In this document: positions 31,803-40,609 of the stretch, one piece after another
Position numbering within the stretch: position 1 is the first letter of the stretch
How the letters are laid out: every line of letters starts with the position of its first letter
Source of the DNA: Asticcacaulis solisilvae
Lineage (GTDB): Bacteria; Pseudomonadota; Alphaproteobacteria; Caulobacterales; Caulobacteraceae
Reading direction: 5' to 3'
Length of the DNA stretch: 64,000 bases
Assembly (NCBI RefSeq): GCF_017875235.1
Contig: NZ_JAGGMI010000011.1
Location: forward strand, 62,001 to 126,000
Made by a program: the position numbers and the translations under genes
Notes under the pieces: generated by a model
The model's input: only the letters and a program-made list of their open reading frames with translations
What the model was told of the DNA's origin: nothing
Databases searched by the model: none

Positions 31803-32900
31803 ATGAAGATCAGCGTACCGAAGGAAATCAAGACCCACGAGTACCGCGTCGGACTGGTCCCCAACTCCGTCGCGGAGCTGACGCGCCTTGGCCACATGGT
31901 TTTTGTCGAGCACGACGCCGGCGCCGCCATCGGCTTTTCCGACGCCGACTATATCGCCGCCGGCGCGCACATTTGTCCCACGGCGGAGGAAACTTTCGCG
32001 GCCGGCGATCTGATCGTCAAGGTCAAGGAACCGCAACTGCCCGAATGCGCGCGGCTGAAACCGCATCAAACCCTTTTCACCTATCTGCATCTCGCCGCCG
32101 ACAAGCCCCAGGCCGAAGCGCTGATGGCGTCGGGCGCCACCTGCATCGCCTATGAGACGGTCACGGAGGCCCAGGGCGGCCTGCCCCTGCTCAGGCCCAT
32201 GTCCGAAGTCGCCGGCCGCATCTCGGTCCATGTCGGCGCGACCTATCTGCACAAGGCATTCGGCGGCCGTGGCGTGCTGATCGGCGGCGTGCCGGGCGTG
32301 GCGCCCGCAAAGGTCGTCATCATCGGTGGTGGTGTGTCCGGCATCAATGCCGCCCAGATGGCGGCAGGCATGCACGCCGATGTCACGGTCTTCGATGTCG
32401 ATGCCCGCAAGCTGGTGGAGATCGACCAGATGTTCGGCGGTCGCGTCAAGACGGCCTATTCGTCGCGCGCCGCCCTGGCCCAGGCCGTTACGGAAGCCGA
32501 CCTCGTCATCGGCGCGGTGCTGATCCCGGGCGCCGCCGCGCCCAAGCTGATCAGCCGCGCCATGCTGAAGACGATGAAAGCCGGCGCGGTGCTTGTCGAC
32601 ATCGCCATCGACCAGGGCGGTTGTTTCGAGACCTCGCATCCGACAACGCACCAGGATCCGATCTTCATCGTCGACGACATCGTGCATTACTGCGTCGCCA
32701 ACATGCCCGGCGCCGTGGCGCGGACCTCGACGCTGGCGCTCAACAACGCCACCCTGCCCTTCGTGGTGAAGATGGCGCAGATGGGCGTGTCGGCGGCCCT
32801 GGCCGCCGATCCGCACCTGCGCGCAGGGCTGAACGTCTCGGCCGGTCAGATTACCTATAAGGCGGTCGCCGAGGCGCTAAACTTGCCATCGGCGGCCTAA
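31803..32900 (+). CDS. ald: Alanine dehydrogenase
   Basis: A 365-residue enzyme starting at the ATG at 31803. Motifs are MKISVPKEIKTHEYRVGLVPNSVAELTRLGH (active-site Arg and substrate Lys region), KVKEPQ, FTYLHLAAD (catalytic His), the NAD-binding VVIIGGGVSGINAAQMA, and VAIDQGGCFETSHPTTH. It interconverts L-alanine and pyruvate plus ammonia with NAD. The divergent Lrp-type gene is the probable regulator. Its stop codon overlaps the stop codon of the convergent Sel1 gene. Confidence 0.93.
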   Translation: MKISVPKEIKTHEYRVGLVPNSVAELTRLGHMVFVEHDAGAAIGFSDADYIAAGAHICPTAEETFAAGDLIVKVKEPQLPECARLKPHQTLFTYLHLAADKPQAEALMASGATCIAYETVTEAQGGLPLLRPMSEVAGRISVHVGATYLHKAFGGRGVLIGGVPGVAPAKVVIIGGGVSGINAAQMAAGMHADVTVFDVDARKLVEIDQMFGGRVKTAYSSRAALAQAVTEADLVIGAVLIPGAAAPKLISRAMLKTMKAGAVLVDIAIDQGGCFETSHPTTHQDPIFIVDDIVHYCVANMPGAVARTSTLALNNATLPFVVKMAQMGVSAALAADPHLRAGLNVSAGQITYKAVAEALNLPSAA

Positions 32901-33763
32901 CCCGCGTTTCGCTCGGCCTGGGTCAGGTTGATTTCGGCGTCGGCCTGCGCCTGCCTGACCTCCTCGGGCGACAGGCGCGCCGAGATGGCGGCAACTTCGT
33001 CCGCCGTATCCCTGCCGTTCATGCCCGCCACTTCGTACCATATCAGCGCGGCGTTATCGTCTGCCTTAACGCCGATGCCCTTTTCATAAAGCCGGCCGAG
33101 TTCGACCTGGGCATCGACGATGTTCATCTCCGCGGCCCTCTGAACCAACCGCGCGCCTTTGGCTTCGTCCTTCGCCACGCCGTGACCGCGAATGTAAAGC
33201 ATCCCGGTCATGAAGATCGCGAAGGAATGGGTGTTGTCGGCGGCCAGGCTGTAGAGGCGGAATGCCTCATTATAATCCTTTGCCACGCCCTTGCCTTCAT
33301 AATAGGCCTCGGCCAGCAGGGTCTGGGAGTGGGTATAGTTCTGAGCGGCCGCCTTGCGGAACCATGGTACGGCCTTCGCCGGCGCCTCAGGCACGCCGTC
33401 ACCGTAGAAAAGCACATAGCCATATTGGTTTTGCCCCTCGGCTGAGCCTTGCTCGGCCGCCTTCAGGTACCATTTCAGCGCCTCGCGGCCATCCGCCGTG
33501 ACGCCTTCGCCATGGTGATAGCTGTAGCCGAGATAGACCTGGGCAGGCGCATAGCCCATCTCCGCGCTTTTCCTGAGATCGCCAAGCTCCGCCGGAGTTT
33601 CACCATCGCGCCCCTTGCAGAAGAGGTCCTTCGCGTCCGTCTCGCTCAGCTTTCCGGCGGGCCGGGCGTTACAGTAAGCCAGCGCCTGGTCGACCGTGTC
33701 GACGCGCTGGCCTTCGCAGGCCGCCAGCAGCAGGCACGTCATGGCCGCGATCCGTCGTTTCAT
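32897..33763 (-). CDS. Sel1-repeat lipoprotein
   Basis: A 288-residue protein with lipobox LLLAAC near residue 16, so an exported lipoprotein. Sel1-like repeats of about 36 residues follow: GYAPAQVYLGYSYHHGEGVTADGREALKWYLKAAEQGSAEGQNQYGYVLFYGDG, AKAVPWFRKAAAQNYTHSQTLLAEAYYEGKGV and NEAFRLYSLAAD are clear examples. Such proteins act as interaction scaffolds. A two-base stop overlap joins it tail to tail with ald. No substrate or partner can be named. Confidence 0.83.
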   Translation of the reverse strand: MKRRIAAMTCLLLAACEGQRVDTVDQALAYCNARPAGKLSETDAKDLFCKGRDGETPAELGDLRKSAEMGYAPAQVYLGYSYHHGEGVTADGREALKWYLKAAEQGSAEGQNQYGYVLFYGDGVPEAPAKAVPWFRKAAAQNYTHSQTLLAEAYYEGKGVAKDYNEAFRLYSLAADNTHSFAIFMTGMLYIRGHGVAKDEAKGARLVQRAAEMNIVDAQVELGRLYEKGIGVKADDNAALIWYEVAGMNGRDTADEVAAISARLSPEEVRQAQADAEINLTQAERNAG

Positions 33764-33891
33764 TTCCCCTCCAAAGGCGCGAATAGGTCGGCTTTTAACG
33801 CAAAAACGGCCCTTACGTCTTGGAAATCAGTTCATTTGTCCCCATAGTGACAAAAAACAGGCCCTATAGAACAAGACACAGGGATCCGGAC

Positions 33892-34386
33892 ATGACGACA
33901 TCGAGCGTCCGCAGAATTGGCGTCGACGAACTGGAAATCGTGCGCGAACTGGCGCTGGTTATCTGGCCGAAATGCTACCGCAACATCATTGGTCCCGATC
34001 GCGTGGACGCCATGCTGGCCGTCCTTTACGCCACCGACGCGCTTGAGCGCGAGATGCTGGAACAGGGCCATGTCTTCTGGGTCGTGCGCTACGGCGACGT
34101 CGATGTCGGCTATGCGTCCGCCTATCGCGACGGCGAACGGCTGTGGCTCAAGAAGCTGTATGTCCGTGACGATCACCGGGGACTTGGTCTTGGTAAGGCG
34201 CTCATCGCGGCCGCGCTGGCGCACTTCCAATCCCTGACCATCCAGGACATGGCGCTGTACGTCAATCGCGACAATACACCGGCGATCAACTACTATCTGC
34301 GTTCAGGCTTTCAGGTCGAGGCCGAGGTTCCGGTCACCATGGGCCCCTACGACTTTACCGACTATGTGATGCAGAAGGCAGTCTAG
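33892..34386 (+). CDS. GNAT acetyltransferase, first of a tandem pair
   Basis: A 164-residue protein starting at ATG 33892. The acetyl-CoA-binding core is LKKLYVRDDHRGLGLGKALIAAAL, and the end is NRDNTPAINYYLRSGFQVEAEVPVTMGPYDFTDYVM. Its N-terminal IWPKCYRNIIGPDRVDAML matches IWPKCHHNLIPPDHMDEML in the next gene, showing that the two are paralogues. Acceptor unknown. Cytosolic. Confidence 0.85.
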   Translation: MTTSSVRRIGVDELEIVRELALVIWPKCYRNIIGPDRVDAMLAVLYATDALEREMLEQGHVFWVVRYGDVDVGYASAYRDGERLWLKKLYVRDDHRGLGLGKALIAAALAHFQSLTIQDMALYVNRDNTPAINYYLRSGFQVEAEVPVTMGPYDFTDYVMQKAV

Positions 34387-34676
34387 CTGCTCAGCGATTA
34401 CTATTCTCGCGACGATTGGTTACCGCCTCTTAACGAAATTTCTTATCGTACCGGTAGTGCTGACCAGGCATTGCACGCGTTTCACTGCTCACAACTATCC
34501 GTCTCGCGTAAACAAACGCGTGACTTCGGCGCTCGTCGCCTGTCCGGCGACTCTCATCCATGGTAGATATTAATACGCTGTTAAACGCGGTTAACGCCGC
34601 CTTAACGGCTCAAGCCGGCACAGACCCGCGACGTCCTGACTTGCCCGTACTAACGTATAGACAACAGGGAGCCCAA
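34387..34676. other. 290-base intergenic spacer between the two GNAT genes
   Basis: No gene is apparent. An ATG at 34560 opens in frame with the second GNAT gene, but the stretch has no matching residues in the paralogue, and the start at 34677 has a good Shine-Dalgarno (GGGAG), so it is probably upstream sequence. No terminator is obvious. The promoter of the second GNAT gene may be here. Confidence 0.45.
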
Positions 34677-35174
34677 ATGCCCTATACGCCCCGTACCCGT
34701 CCGATCAGCCTTGCCGAACTCGATATTGTCCGCGACCTGGCCCTGCAGATCTGGCCGAAGTGCCACCACAATCTCATTCCTCCCGACCATATGGACGAGA
34801 TGCTGACCAGTCAGTTTGATCTCGACGTCCTGGAACAGGATATGACCGAAAGCGGCCACATCTACTGGGTCGTCAGCATCGGCCAGACGGATGTCGGTTT
34901 CGCCGCCGCGCACATGGAAGACGGCCGCGTCTGGATCACCAAGCTCTACGTCCTGTCCGACTATCGCGGCCTGGGTCTCGGCAAGATTCTCATCCAGGCG
35001 GTTCAGGACTATTTCCTGCCCGCCCACGCCATGTCGGTCTGCGTGCACAAGGTGCAGGAGGCGGCAGTGGATTTCTGCCTGCATCATGGTTTCAATATCG
35101 ACCGCGAAGTGCCTGTCAGCATCGGCGCCTACGGCTTTACCGACTATCTGATGCACAAGGACCTGCGCAACTGA
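34677..35174 (+). CDS. GNAT acetyltransferase, second of a tandem pair
   Basis: A 165-residue protein, ATG at 34677 with GGGAG seven bases upstream. The acetyl-CoA loop is ITKLYVLSDYRGLGLGKILIQAV, and the end VPVSIGAYGFTDYLM mirrors the VPVTMGPYDFTDYVM end of the first gene. The catalytic-end residues differ, with CVHKVQEAAVDFCLHHGF in place of YVNRDNTPAINYYLRSGF, so the substrate may have diverged. Its own spacer and Shine-Dalgarno suggest independent expression. Confidence 0.85.
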   Translation: MPYTPRTRPISLAELDIVRDLALQIWPKCHHNLIPPDHMDEMLTSQFDLDVLEQDMTESGHIYWVVSIGQTDVGFAAAHMEDGRVWITKLYVLSDYRGLGLGKILIQAVQDYFLPAHAMSVCVHKVQEAAVDFCLHHGFNIDREVPVSIGAYGFTDYLMHKDLRN

Positions 35175-35606
35175 TTATCCGGCCTGGAGGCGGGCGAATC
35201 CCGGCCCGCCCAGCGCCGTCTGCCAGATAAAGACCGTCACGCCGTGCAGCAGGACCGCCGGCCACAGCGAGCCGGTGCGATAGCGCATGAGGGCGCACGC
35301 CGCCCCCAGCAATCCGGCGCAGACCAGAAAATCCAGCCGCAGGAAAAGATACGCCGCGCCGGGCAGAAAGGTCAGTGCCTCGACCAGATGCCATACGACG
35401 AAGGCCGCCCATCCGGCCAGCAACCACCACGGGTCATGGCCGCTCTCGCCGCGCGTGGGCGTCAAAAGGCCGCGAAAGATGAGTTCTTCGGTCACGGCCG
35501 GCACCAGCAGGATGGTGGCGAAACGCACCGGCCAGTCCGTAAAATCCGGCTGCCAGCGGGCAAGGCCCGAAAGGCCCGCGACGACGGCGATCCCCGCCAG
35601 CCCCAC
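35175..35606 (-). CDS. CPBP-family intramembrane protease, N-terminally truncated
   Basis: A 143-residue protein if read from the GTG at 35606. It shows the CPBP/CAAX motifs EELIFRG (Glu pair), FVVWHLVEA (His) and LLHGVTVFIW (His), so the catalytic core is present. Three or four membrane helices are visible. CPBP proteases are usually longer. Upstream in the same frame an ATG at 35684, preceded by an AGGA/AGGGG Shine-Dalgarno, reads MVNRLISALRTWPDAGG and then TGA (35631-35633) before rejoining this frame. The TGA could be a nonsense change, for example from TGG, or the GTG may be the true start. Function unknown. Confidence 0.55.
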   Translation of the reverse strand: MGLAGIAVVAGLSGLARWQPDFTDWPVRFATILLVPAVTEELIFRGLLTPTRGESGHDPWWLLAGWAAFVVWHLVEALTFLPGAAYLFLRLDFLVCAGLLGAACALMRYRTGSLWPAVLLHGVTVFIWQTALGGPGFARLQAG

Positions 35607-35790
35607 AGTGGAAACGACCGCGCACAGCCTTCAGCCCCCGGCGTCGGGCCATGTCCTGAGAGCTGAGATCAGGCGGTTAACCATTCCCCTTCCTAGGCTT
35701 TACAAAATGGGGTATGACCCACCATATCAGACTGATGCGGGGGGCGTATCATATGCTCTCTGTCAAAATAGGTCACAGAGGGAGTCCTAA

Positions 35791-36462
35791 ATGATTTCGA
35801 AGCGCGTTGTCCGTCTCGTCGCCGGCCTTGCCGCCGGGGCTGCCCTGGCATTCGGTCTGGCCGGATGCGGCATGAACACCATCCCGACCAAGGAAGAAGC
35901 CGGTAAGGCGGCCTGGGGCGAGGTTCAGAACCAGTATCAGCGCCGCGCCGACCTGGTGCCGCAACTGGTCGCGAACGTCAAGGGCGCCGCGGCGCAAGAG
36001 CGCACGACGCTGACCGCAGTGGTCGAAGCCCGCGCCAAGGCCACCCAGATCACCGCCCAGGTCGATGCGTCGACCGTCAGCGATCCCGCCAAGTTCAAGG
36101 AATATCAGGCCGCCCAGGATGGCCTGTCGTCGGCGCTCGGCCGCCTGATGGTCATCCAGGAGCGCTATCCGGACCTGAAGTCGAACGCCGCCTTCATGTC
36201 GCTGCAAAGCCAGCTGGAAGGCACCGAGAACCGCATCGCCGTGGCGCGCCGCGATTACAACACCGCCGCCCAGGACTATAACACGTCCTTGCGTACCTTC
36301 CCGACCATCATCTGGGCCAAGACCATGTATGGTTCGTCCAAGCCGATGGAATATTTCGCCGCCGCGCCGGCCGCCGCCAACGCCCCGACCGTCGACTTCT
36401 CCGACATCGGCGCGCAACCGGCCCAACCGGCAGCGCCTGCCGCTCCAGCCTCGGCTCACTAA
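35791..36462 (+). CDS. LemA family protein
   Basis: A 223-residue protein with a signal anchor or lipobox (ALAFGLAGCG near residue 26), and the LemA core: WGEVQNQYQRRADLVPQLVANVKGAAAQERTTLTAVVEARAKA, then ENRIAVARRDYNTAAQDYNTSLRTFPTIIWA. LemA proteins are helical-bundle envelope proteins of unclear function, often encoded with TPM-domain genes, as here. A Pro/Ala-rich tail follows (AQPAQPAAPAAPASAH). The next gene starts 26 bases on. Confidence 0.9.
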   Translation: MISKRVVRLVAGLAAGAALAFGLAGCGMNTIPTKEEAGKAAWGEVQNQYQRRADLVPQLVANVKGAAAQERTTLTAVVEARAKATQITAQVDASTVSDPAKFKEYQAAQDGLSSALGRLMVIQERYPDLKSNAAFMSLQSQLEGTENRIAVARRDYNTAAQDYNTSLRTFPTIIWAKTMYGSSKPMEYFAAAPAAANAPTVDFSDIGAQPAQPAAPAAPASAH

Positions 36463-36488
36463 ATCCATAAAAACAAGGCCACTCAGCC

Positions 36489-37310
36489 ATGACGGCGTTT
36501 TCTATCCATAAAACCCGCCTGAACCGGGTGGCCTTGCCCTGGCTCGCGCTTATCGTCTTTGCGCTGGCATGGATCGCCACGGCAGCGCTGGCCGATCCGA
36601 AATTCCCCGACCACGGCGGCAAGCGCGTGGTCGACCAGGCCAATATCCTGTCGCCGGCCACCGAACAGGATCTCGAACTCAAGCTGAAGGGCCTGGAGGA
36701 CACCACCACCGATCAGATGCTGGTGGTCACGGTCGACAGCCTGCAGGGCTACGAGATCGAGGAATATGGCTACAAGCTTGGCCGCCACTGGGGTGTGGGC
36801 CAAAGCGGCAAGGTCAAGGCTTCGACGGGCGAGACCTACAAGGACAACGGGCTGATCCTGCTGATCGCGCCCAACGAGCGCAAGGTGCGGATCGAGGTCG
36901 GCTACGGCCTGGAGCCAGTCATGACCGACGCCATGTCGCACATGATTATCCAGGGCGACATCCTGCCTAAGTTCAAGTCGGGCGACTATGACGGCGGCGT
37001 CGAAGCCGGCACGGACGCCGTCATCCAGCAGTTGTCGATCGATCGCAATGTCGCCATTCAAAAGGCGCAGGCGGCCGCCAACGTCCAGTCCGAACGCAGT
37101 GAACGCGGCGGCCTGCCGATCGGCGTTATCATCTTCATTATTATCATCTTCATCCTGTTCTCGCGCGGCTGGCTGCCGTGGTTCTTGCTGGGCAACGTCC
37201 TTGGTGGCGGTGGTGGCGGCGGCTGGAGTGGTGGCGGCGGCGGCTTCGGTGGAGGCTTCTCCGGCGGCGGCGGATCGTTCGGCGGCGGCGGATCGTCGGG
37301 TAGCTGGTAG
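36489..37310 (+). CDS. TPM-domain membrane protein with Gly-rich tail (YgcG-like)
   Basis: A 273-residue protein with an N-terminal signal sequence, a TPM domain at about residues 40-170 (DHGGKRVVDQANILSPATEQDLELKLKGLEDTTTDQMLVVTVDSL, LILLIAPNERKVRIEVGYGLEP), and a membrane helix (LPIGVIIFIIIIFILFSRGWLPWFLLGNVL). The last 40 residues are almost all Gly and Ser, ending SGSW. The TPM domain family is linked to phosphatase or stress roles in some members. It is encoded after LemA, and 11 bases before a second TPM gene, so the three probably act together. Confidence 0.9.
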   Translation: MTAFSIHKTRLNRVALPWLALIVFALAWIATAALADPKFPDHGGKRVVDQANILSPATEQDLELKLKGLEDTTTDQMLVVTVDSLQGYEIEEYGYKLGRHWGVGQSGKVKASTGETYKDNGLILLIAPNERKVRIEVGYGLEPVMTDAMSHMIIQGDILPKFKSGDYDGGVEAGTDAVIQQLSIDRNVAIQKAQAAANVQSERSERGGLPIGVIIFIIIIFILFSRGWLPWFLLGNVLGGGGGGGWSGGGGGFGGGFSGGGGSFGGGGSSGSW

Positions 37311-37321
37311 GGGAAGCGGAC

Positions 37322-38017
37322 ATGTCACAGCTGAAAATCGACCACGCCCGCGTCAATGCGGCCATCGCCCAGGCGGAAGCCACGACCTCCGGCGAAATCA
37401 CCTGCGTCGTCCGCGCCAAGGCTCTGGATTACAGCGCCACGCCAATCGGCTGGGCGGCAGCCCTGACGCTTCTGGCGCCGCTGGTGACCGCTGGCATGGG
37501 CCTGATGCCGCACGCCTGGCTCGAACCCCTGCTCAGCCGCGTGCTCGGCTGGCACAGCATCGGCGTCAGCGGCCAGTACGCCACGTGGGAGATGGCGCTG
37601 GGCCTGACCGCCCTGCAGGTCGTCGTGTTTGCTATTACTTGGGCAGTTATCAATTTCACGCCACTGAAGGTCTGGCTGACGCCCAAGGCGACACGCCTGA
37701 AAAAGGCGCACGAAAAGGCCATGGAGCAGTTTTATTCACGCGGTCTGCATCTGACCGCCGGCCGTACCGGCGTGATGATCTTCTGCGCTTTGGAAGAGCA
37801 CTTCGTCGAGGTCATCGCCGACGAAGGTATCTATTCGAAGGTCGATAAGGCGTTGTGGAACGACACTGTGGCGGTGTTGCTCAAGCACATCAAGGCGGGC
37901 GACCTGACGACCGGCTTTGTCGAAGCGGTCGCCGCTTGCGGCGTGGCCCTGGCAGGACATTTCCCGCCGAATCCTAACAATCCGAATGAACTGCCCGACG
38001 TGTTGATCGAGATCTGA
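37322..38017 (+). CDS. TPM-domain protein, second member
   Basis: A 231-residue protein with a short TPM-like domain split across the start (RVNAAIAQAEATTSGEITCVVRAKA) and a later part (FYSRGLHLTAGRTGVMIFCALEEHFVEVIADEGIY, LIKHIKAGDLTTGFVEAV), around two membrane helices at about 40-62 and 92-115. It belongs to the same family as the previous gene, without the Gly-rich tail. It ends two bases before the convergent beta-lactamase-like gene. Confidence 0.85.
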   Translation: MSQLKIDHARVNAAIAQAEATTSGEITCVVRAKALDYSATPIGWAAALTLLAPLVTAGMGLMPHAWLEPLLSRVLGWHSIGVSGQYATWEMALGLTALQVVVFAITWAVINFTPLKVWLTPKATRLKKAHEKAMEQFYSRGLHLTAGRTGVMIFCALEEHFVEVIADEGIYSKVDKALWNDTVAVLLKHIKAGDLTTGFVEAVAACGVALAGHFPPNPNNPNELPDVLIEI

Positions 38018-38018
38018 T

Positions 38019-39146
38019 CTACTGCGTCTTCAACGCCGCGTGGACCGACAGGGCCAGAGTCTGAAGCTGGCTCTGAGTGTCGAAACAGGCGTCATTGGCC
38101 AACAGGACGTAGCCGCGTTTGGCGTCCGGGAACAGGATGGTCGCGCTTGACATGCCGAAGACACCGCCGCTCTGCCACAGCTTGCGTTCGCCGTCTTCGG
38201 TCGTGATCACCTGCCACATCAAGGTTTCACCGTAGGTCTTTTCATCGCCGTGAATGACGGTGTGCGCAGTCCGCACCACCGGGTTGGCCTCATCCAGATG
38301 CCAGGCGGCGTATTTCATCATGTCTGACGTGCTGGAAATCAGCCCTCCCGCCGCGCCGAGGTTTGGCAGGACATAGGGAGCGGGCTTGCCGGTGGGACCA
38401 TAGCCCAACGCCCTGCGGCCCTTGTTTTTCCGGGATACCGTCAGGCCGGTGTCGTCCATGCCCAGCGGCTTGAAAACCTGGTCTTCGAGAAGCGCGGAAT
38501 AACTCTTGCCGTAGGCGTCTTCGAGACCGAAGCCGACCAGCTTGATGCCGATATTGGAATAGCTCATCGTCTGGCCTGGCTCGGTGACCAGGCGCGCATC
38601 ACGCAGTTCCTTCAGGTAACGGTCGCGGTCGTAAACCTTTTCGCGTGCCTGTAATTGATAGGGCAGTTTTTCGAAGTCCGGATTTTTGAACAGGTCCTCG
38701 CTATTGGGAATATCACGCGGCATCCCGGCCGTATGAGCCGCCAGGGTGCGCAGGGTGATCGGCTTGCCGTTCATCTCCAGATTGGGATAGGCGTCTTTCA
38801 GGTAGGTCCTGAAATCGCCGTCCAGCGTCATCTTACCGTCGAGCAGAGCCCTCGCCGCCAGCGTGCCGGTAAAGGTCTTGGTGACCGAGCCAATCTCGAA
38901 CAGGCTGTCTTTGGTGGGGAGAGCGGGTTTGACCTTGGATGTCGTGCCATAGTTGTAGAAACTGACCTTGCCCTGGTTGTAGACGCCAATGGCCAATCCG
39001 ACATGGCAGGTGTCGGCGAAGAAAGTCTCCGACGCCGCCTGCACCGCATTGTCTAAAGCGGAAGCCTGCGGGTTATCCGTTGGCAATGCAGCCATGGCGG
39101 ACGGGGCTGCGAACGCAAGCAAAAAGCTGATGGTGAAAATGCGCAT
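38019..39146 (-). CDS. Class C beta-lactamase-like serine hydrolase
   Basis: A 375-residue exported protein (signal peptide IFTISFLLAFAAPSAMA) starting at ATG 39146 with GGGAGGG upstream. The serine active-site motif is SVTK (residues 87-90), and YSN (196-198) is the second motif. The third, normally KTG or HTG, is QSGG in LWQSGGVFG. The fold is shared by AmpC, esterases and D-Ala-D-Ala peptidases, so resistance activity cannot be claimed. It is not next to an AmpR-type regulator. Confidence 0.85.
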   Translation of the reverse strand: MRIFTISFLLAFAAPSAMAALPTDNPQASALDNAVQAASETFFADTCHVGLAIGVYNQGKVSFYNYGTTSKVKPALPTKDSLFEIGSVTKTFTGTLAARALLDGKMTLDGDFRTYLKDAYPNLEMNGKPITLRTLAAHTAGMPRDIPNSEDLFKNPDFEKLPYQLQAREKVYDRDRYLKELRDARLVTEPGQTMSYSNIGIKLVGFGLEDAYGKSYSALLEDQVFKPLGMDDTGLTVSRKNKGRRALGYGPTGKPAPYVLPNLGAAGGLISSTSDMMKYAAWHLDEANPVVRTAHTVIHGDEKTYGETLMWQVITTEDGERKLWQSGGVFGMSSATILFPDAKRGYVLLANDACFDTQSQLQTLALSVHAALKTQ

Positions 39147-39283
39147 AATGCCCTCCCGTGAAATAACGACGCTATGAAGCGATTGCAGCGCTTTTGTGAC
39201 CACCAATTTCAAACATTTCCTATCGCTTTTCGGCGGCGACAACGCTAAACACCGCGCCCCTTTCCTGTCTCGTGTTGCAAGCC

Positions 39284-40522
39284 ATGTCCCGACCCTATTG
39301 CGGTATCGATTTCGGTACGTCCAATTCCGCTGTTTGCGTGGGAGAAGGCGAGAACGTGCAATTGGTGCCGATCGAAGGCGACTCCGTCACCCTGCCGTCG
39401 GCGCTGTTCTTCAATTTCGAGACGGGTGAGACGCGCTTTGGGCGTCAAGCCGTTGCCGAATATCTCGACCATTACGACGGCCGCCTGATGCGCGCCCTGA
39501 AGTCGATCCTGGGCTCCAGCTTGATCGGCGAAACGACCCAGGTCGGTAATCGCCGCAAGGATTTCCGCGCCATCATCGGCATGTATATCGCCGAACTTAA
39601 AGACCGCGCCGAACGCTTTACTGGTCACAGTATAGATCAGGTCGTGCTGGGACGGCCGGTGCGCTTTGTCGATAATGACGATGTCGCCGATGCCCGCGCC
39701 GAGGCCGAACTGCGCGGCATTGCCGAGGCGCAGGGCTTCCGGGACATCGCCTTCGAATACGAGCCTTTGGCCGCCGCGCGCGATTACCAGTTACGCCTTA
39801 CCGGCGCCGAAACCGTTCTGGTCACCGATATCGGCGGCGGCACTTCGGATTTCTCCGTGCTAAGACTGGCGCCCGGCAGCTCCGATATCCTGGCCAATGG
39901 CGGCGTCCATATCGGCGGCACCGACTTCGATACCCGCCTCAGCCTCGCCACGCTGATGCGCGATCTCGGCTATCGCAGCCAGCTGAAGGGCGGGCTGGAA
40001 ATGCCCGGCCTCTACTATCACCAGCTTTCGACCTGGCACCTGATCAACTTCCTCTATACGCAAAAGACGATGCTGGGCGTCCGGCAACTGCACCATCAGG
40101 CGGTAGACCGGTCGATGACCGAGCGCCTGATGAAGGTGCTGGAAAACCATTCTGGCCATGAGATCGCCAACAAGGTCGAACTGGCCAAGATCGCCCTGTC
40201 GGATGCCGAGATGACCACGGTCGATCTCAATGCCGTCGACAAGGGCTGGACGCATATCATTGGCCGAGCCGCGCTTCTGGGCGCCACCTACAATGACGTC
40301 GAAAAGGTCGTGAACGCCGCGACCGACACCGTCACTGCCCGCGCCGGCTTGACGCCTGAAGCGATCGAGACCCTGTTCATGACGGGCGGCTCGACCGCCC
40401 TGCCCGGCTTCGAAGCGGCCATGCGCGCCGCCTTCCCCAATGCCCGCGTCCATTACGGCGACCGCTTCTCCAGCGTCGCCAGTGGGCTTGGTCTGGCCGC
40501 AAAGCAAAGATTCGGAAAGTGA
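39284..40522 (+). CDS. Hsp70-family protein (YegD-like)
   Basis: A 412-residue protein with the actin/Hsp70 nucleotide-binding motifs: phosphate 1 CGIDFGTSNSAVC, phosphate 2 VLVTDIGGGTSDFSVLR, connect and adenosine LFMTGGSTALPGFEAAM. It lacks the C-terminal substrate-binding and lid domains of DnaK, and its length fits the YegD group. ATG at 39284 is chosen, but the ribosome site is weak. The role is uncertain; DnaK-like ATPase with unknown client. Single gene. Confidence 0.85.
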   Translation: MSRPYCGIDFGTSNSAVCVGEGENVQLVPIEGDSVTLPSALFFNFETGETRFGRQAVAEYLDHYDGRLMRALKSILGSSLIGETTQVGNRRKDFRAIIGMYIAELKDRAERFTGHSIDQVVLGRPVRFVDNDDVADARAEAELRGIAEAQGFRDIAFEYEPLAAARDYQLRLTGAETVLVTDIGGGTSDFSVLRLAPGSSDILANGGVHIGGTDFDTRLSLATLMRDLGYRSQLKGGLEMPGLYYHQLSTWHLINFLYTQKTMLGVRQLHHQAVDRSMTERLMKVLENHSGHEIANKVELAKIALSDAEMTTVDLNAVDKGWTHIIGRAALLGATYNDVEKVVNAATDTVTARAGLTPEAIETLFMTGGSTALPGFEAAMRAAFPNARVHYGDRFSSVASGLGLAAKQRFGK

Positions 40523-40609
40523 TTTTTGCTTTGTCGCAACCGATCTAACGAAAACCGCTGCACACTTTTTCGGACATTGCTTTGAAAACCGCTTGCAAAG
40601 CCACCCTCA

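Noticed and set aside
34560..34676. An N-terminal extension of the second GNAT protein from ATG 34560
   Set aside because: No counterpart in the paralogue and a good ribosome site directly before ATG 34677 favour the shorter form.
38019..39146. A confirmed antibiotic-resistance beta-lactamase
   Set aside because: Motifs fit the serine beta-lactamase fold, but the third motif is QSG and there is no AmpR-type regulator. Esterases and peptidases share the fold.
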